This document shows positions 60,601 to 64,000 of a DNA stretch of 64,000 nt, one piece after another. The stretch is from Daucus carota subsp. sativus (taxonomy: Eukaryota; Streptophyta; Magnoliopsida; Apiales; Apiaceae): the NCBI RefSeq assembly GCF_001625215.2, contig NC_030382.2, positions 35,946,610 to 36,010,609 on the forward strand, given 5' to 3'. Numbering within the stretch: the first letter of the stretch is position 1; every line of letters starts with the position of its first letter. Under the pieces are notes generated by a model that searched no databases, was not told where the DNA came from, and saw only the letters and a program-made list of their open reading frames with translations. The translations under genes and the position numbers were made by a program.

Positions 60601-62572
60601 GAGGTAAAGGACATGAACCCAAAAAATTGCAGAAGCTAGCTGAATGTCATAAAATGCACCAAAATTAAAACAAAAAAGACAACTGCTGCATAACCACGCT
60701 ATTTTAAGGAAAGAAAGATTACCATCTTATCCATTTTCTCCTGCTCACGTTCCCGAGCCTCCTTCTCTTTCCTTTTCTGAAGTTCTTGTATTTCCCAGTC
60801 TGACTCCGCCTACAGAGATATATCATATGATACTAAGGATCAGCAGGGCAAAAATTACAAACTTGACCATTAAGGTAATAAACAAAACATGACGGCACCT
60901 TCTTCTTCTTAACTTCCTCTTCTTTCGCATCTAAAAATTGTTGAGGAACACCACTTGCAGTCTTCTCTGCACTGAGAAGGAGGGTCCAAAGCTCTTTCAT
61001 AAACTTACCAGTATTCTTTTCCATAAACCCCGTCAACTGAATTTGTATTTCCTTCCCGTTAACAACCTGCAACACAGAAAATGGCCCCATTAAAAAAAAC
61101 TATTTTAGGAAAATGAGAACATAGTATATACGTTAAATATTTCCCGTGTACCATGTAATGTAATTAACAAAGTTAAGTTTCATGTTAATTTCCATTACGT
61201 GTTCAATAAACCATTCTATTTTAGGAAACTTATGAATACATGTACATATGTATACTTTTACCGCACACCATTATAACAAACCTAACCCACAGATTTAGAT
61301 ATACATGCTTCTTCTACATGTGCAATAAAACAGGCTATCTGAGATAAAATGTGAATATGCATATTTGTTAAATTTCTTCCATGAAACATGTATGCAAAAG
61401 TAACCCACACATTTACATTGCACATTAGTTTCTATCACACATAAAATAAAAACAGGCTATTTAGGGATATTTAGATGAATGTACTACAATTTTACCGTGC
61501 AGCATATATATAACATTAACCAACACCTTTACAACAATTACACAATCAATAAAAAAAGACCATATTAGATGAAATGTGAATACATGTATATCCACTACAT
61601 ATTTCCTCACCATGTACACATAAATAACCAACACTTGGCAATTCAATATAAGCAGCATAAATTAGCAGAAATGTAAATACATGTATATCTGCAGCATTCT
61701 CCCCGCGCAGCATGTACACATAATTAACCAACACTAATGCAAATATTATGCAATTCACCAAAAACAGAATATAATTGCGGAAATGTAAATACATGTATAT
61801 TCGAAACAATTTTCCCGCACACCATGTCCACAAAATTGACCAACAGTTATAAAACTATTATGCAATTCAATATAAACAGACTGTATTAGTGGAAATGTAA
61901 ATAGATGTATATCCGTTACATTTTCCCCGCGAACCACCACGTAAACAGAAATCATCCCACACAATGCATTAAACATTCACATCTACAACATAGACTTTTA
62001 GCACATACAACCATCAAAGCAGAGACCATCCAATAAATACAGTCACATATCAACCACATAAACAAACACTTGCACATTCTCAAAAAAACAACATTACCTT
62101 CCCTTCCAAAAGCCCATAAATAAAATTAATAAGCACTTCATCCTCAAACCCCAGCAGCTCCGTGGCTCGATTAGCAATCCATGGCTTCATAACATCCATC
62201 TTCACTTTCGTTATATCCACCTGCACACAAACACACAAACCACATCAAATTCAGCCACAAAAACCAAACAAACTCACAAAAATTCACCAAATCAAACCGA
62301 AAACAAACCAAATTATCCAATTCAGGAGCAAACTTCTGCGACTTCATGAGCTTAGCTTGCTTGTTGGAGAACCGAGTGTCCTGATCGGCCGACGTGCCCT
62401 GAAAAACAAAATCAACCGCGAAAACAGCTCAGAACAAAGATCTGACTCAATTAAACACAGATAGATACGCGTATGTGTGTGTATAGGTGAGATGTGGGAG
62501 TGAATTGGATCGAGGCGTGTGAATAAAAGTGGAATGAGAGTGAGAGATTACCCGGAAGAACCCGCCGGACAT
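57607..62572 (-). CDS. PWI-domain serine/arginine-rich splicing factor (SRRM1-like)
   Basis: Eleven exons (62572-62552, 62398-62309, 62220-62098, 61066-60899, 60809-60723, 60588-60443, 60112-60056, 59908-58958, 58731-58492, 58381-58265, 58177-57607) encode 856 residues, all with GT-AG borders. The N-terminus [17 protein letters not shown] and the PWI domain (about residues 28-130, with KPWI at 49-52, LLEGK and [11 protein letters not shown]) match SRRM1/SRm160, a nuclear co-activator of splicing whose PWI fold binds RNA. A charged coiled-coil segment ([18 protein letters not shown]) follows. Exon 8 is an RS domain of about twenty R-R-R-S-R-S-P-type units, a target for SR kinases and a speckle signal. 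The C-terminus is Lys/Arg/Glu-rich (about 770-830). From memory it corresponds to Arabidopsis At2g29210. Intron 3 is nearly 1 kb and holds a minisatellite. Confidence 0.94.
61130..61970 (-). repeat. Diverged minisatellite in PWI/RS intron 3
   Basis: Units of about 110-130 bp recur some six times, marked by GAAATGT...AATACATGTATAT, then a CCCCGC- or CCCGCAC-like word, then ACCATGTACACA and AACCAACA. Units differ by many substitutions. The array fills most of the intron but leaves both splice sites clear. The small frames across it are by-products. Confidence 0.75.
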
Positions 62573-63260
62573 TTTTCTAGGGTTTTGCGGAAACAGATAC
62601 GAGCAGTATGATATGATAGAAATAAGAGGGGATATTTCGAGTGAAAATTCAGAGTGGGGAAAGGGTGCTTGGGTCTTATATATACACACGCGGCCCCGTC
62701 TCAGAAGAGCGGATAGCCTCAAAATGAAAATTTTCCTTTTTGTCGATAAATAAATGTATTTATTTATTTATTTTCTTCTAAATTATTTTCAAAAGTATTT
62801 ATGATATGTGCGATGCATTATATCTTATAATAATTGTTTTATTATATAAATTTAGTATTCAATAATTAATGAACATGTTTGGGTTAACATATTTTAGTTG
62901 ATATTTTTGTTTGGACGTTAAACAAGTTTCCAATATATACAGGCACAAGAGATGTATTTTAATGATGATATTTAAAAAAAAAATGGTTATAATCAAAAAG
63001 ACTCATTTAAATATGTTATGATTCAAAAAGCTCCATGTATAGGCCAAAAATTAATATTTTGATTTTATTGATGCAATGTATAGTCATATTCGAATACAAA
63101 ATCACTAAAATATTAAGGCCGTGTTTTGATGTTAGCGGTTTGGAGGAAAATCATAGGTTTTGGGTGATTCAGAAGTTTGACCATTTCAATTCGCTAATGA
63201 TAGTGTTTGGTAGTTAGCGGTTTGAAATAGAGGTTTGGGCTCAATAAGCTAATTTTCAAA
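62573..63260. other. PWI/RS gene promoter side and intergenic
   Basis: It includes the 5' leader of the PWI/RS gene on its left. A TATATATAC stretch near 62676-62684 could serve as a TATA box for the minus strand. TTTATTTATTTATT repeats lie near 62757-62772. AAGGCCGTGTTTTG at about 63115 resembles a MITE end without a clear partner. Confidence 0.35.
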
Positions 63261-63263
63261 AAG

Positions 63264-63813
63264 CTGTTATTCAAATAAGGATTTTAAATTATGCTTTAAA
63301 ATATGATAGTATTCAACTGGGATTATAAAAAATCTATCAAAATCTGATGGTATTCAAATACTGATGGATTTTTTTGGACTTCATAAAATGATAGATTTTG
63401 TGGGTCTGTTCGGTGTATTTTAAGATATTTGAAGTCCCACCAAAATTCATAAGATTTTAAAATGTTGTACTTAAATACACCCCAGTGTATACAACTGAGA
63501 TTTTAATAGATTTTATATAGTATGTGGATTTTAATGTGTTGTATTTGATTTTGATTTTATGCTGATTTTAGATAAAATGTCGCAGAATTGATGAGATTTT
63601 TTAGGATTAAACACAATGTTTCAGAATCTTGTGGATAAGGGTGGTTTAAATATCTTAAAATACATTCATCAATCCCACAGACATCCATCATTTTATGAAA
63701 TCCAAAAAAATCCATACAGCATTTGAATACCATCAACTTTTTATGGATTGTAAATAATCTCAATTGGATGTCATCGAATTTTAGAACATAATTTAAATCT
63801 TGCTTGAATAGCA
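63264..63813. mobile_element. Foldback MITE with TATTCAA / TTGAATA ends
   Basis: TTATTCAAATAAGGATTTTA on the left faces TTTAAATCTTGCTTGAATA on the right. The arms continue inward with GATGGATTTTTTTGGACTTC and its approximate complement GAAATCCAAAAAAATCCAT. About 550 bp, non-coding. Confidence 0.6.
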
Positions 63814-64000
63814 CCAGATTTTGTAGTATAATTTAATTTCTCAATTGAATATAACCATCTAAATACAAATCAATGCAATTAAATAGTATGGGTAAGATTT
63901 TACTATCGGTGATGCACGTCAAGATGGACCTAGATGGCGCTTGGATGAGGTCTTTTAAGGTCAGAGTGGGGCGTAGTGAAATAAAGGTAGAGCCAAGCTT

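Noticed and set aside
61461-61976. Several overlapping minus-strand frames
   Set aside because: They lie in an intron of the PWI/RS gene and follow the minisatellite period.

Overview
This 64 kb window is nuclear DNA from a flowering plant, almost certainly a eudicot. The genes have short GT-AG introns, the intergenic DNA is AT-rich and packed with miniature inverted-repeat transposons (MITEs), and the snRNA genes use the plant USE/TATA promoter. The product set is plant-specific: SMO2, a clade A PP2C, pTAC16, a phytocyanin, an NLR and an EAR-motif zinc finger. An asterid is plausible, but I cannot prove it.

Layout. 0-2 kb: last coding exon of a PP1 catalytic subunit (+), with a possible 3'-UTR intron. 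2-6 kb: MITE cluster with interleaved foldback arms. 6.4-7.1 kb: secreted protein made of short tandem repeats, not recognised (+). 7.6-8.2 kb: stellacyanin-like phytocyanin (-). 9.0-11.8 kb: U1, U2 and U6 snRNA genes, all +, each with its own USE and TATA box. 13.3-15 kb: phytocyanin relic and MITEs. 15.8-19.5 kb: methylsterol monooxygenase SMO2 (+, 7 exons). 21.8-23.0 kb: F-box protein (+). 24.8-26.8 kb: clade A PP2C of the HAI type (-) with a MITE inside exon 3. 27-38 kb: gene-poor, transposon-rich, including a candidate Helitron, nested elements and a LINE 3' end. 38.1-42.0 kb: plastid tropinone-reductase-like SDR (+, 5 exons). 42.5-45.1 kb: R1-like NLR (-) with a frameshift. 46.9-47.5 kb: single C2H2 zinc-finger repressor (+). 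47.9-49.5 kb: DUF604 glycosyltransferase (-). 50.2-52.3 kb: pTAC16 (-). 52.5-54.3 kb: transposons nested at least three deep. 57.6-62.6 kb: PWI/RS-domain splicing factor (-, 11 exons).

The genes do not form a pathway. Several (PP1, SMO2, HAI PP2C, the SDR, the PWI factor) match by memory a block of Arabidopsis chromosome 2, which suggests conserved gene order with local insertions. The snRNA genes and the PWI/RS protein both serve splicing. The observations most worth following up are the MITE-interrupted PP2C, the U1-U2-U6 cluster, the repeat-built secreted protein, the catalytic Tyr-to-Gln change in the SDR, and the interleaved foldback array. I saw no LTR retroelement or virus-like element. 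Exon borders were placed by eye from GT/AG sites, reading-frame continuity and family knowledge; no alignment was run.
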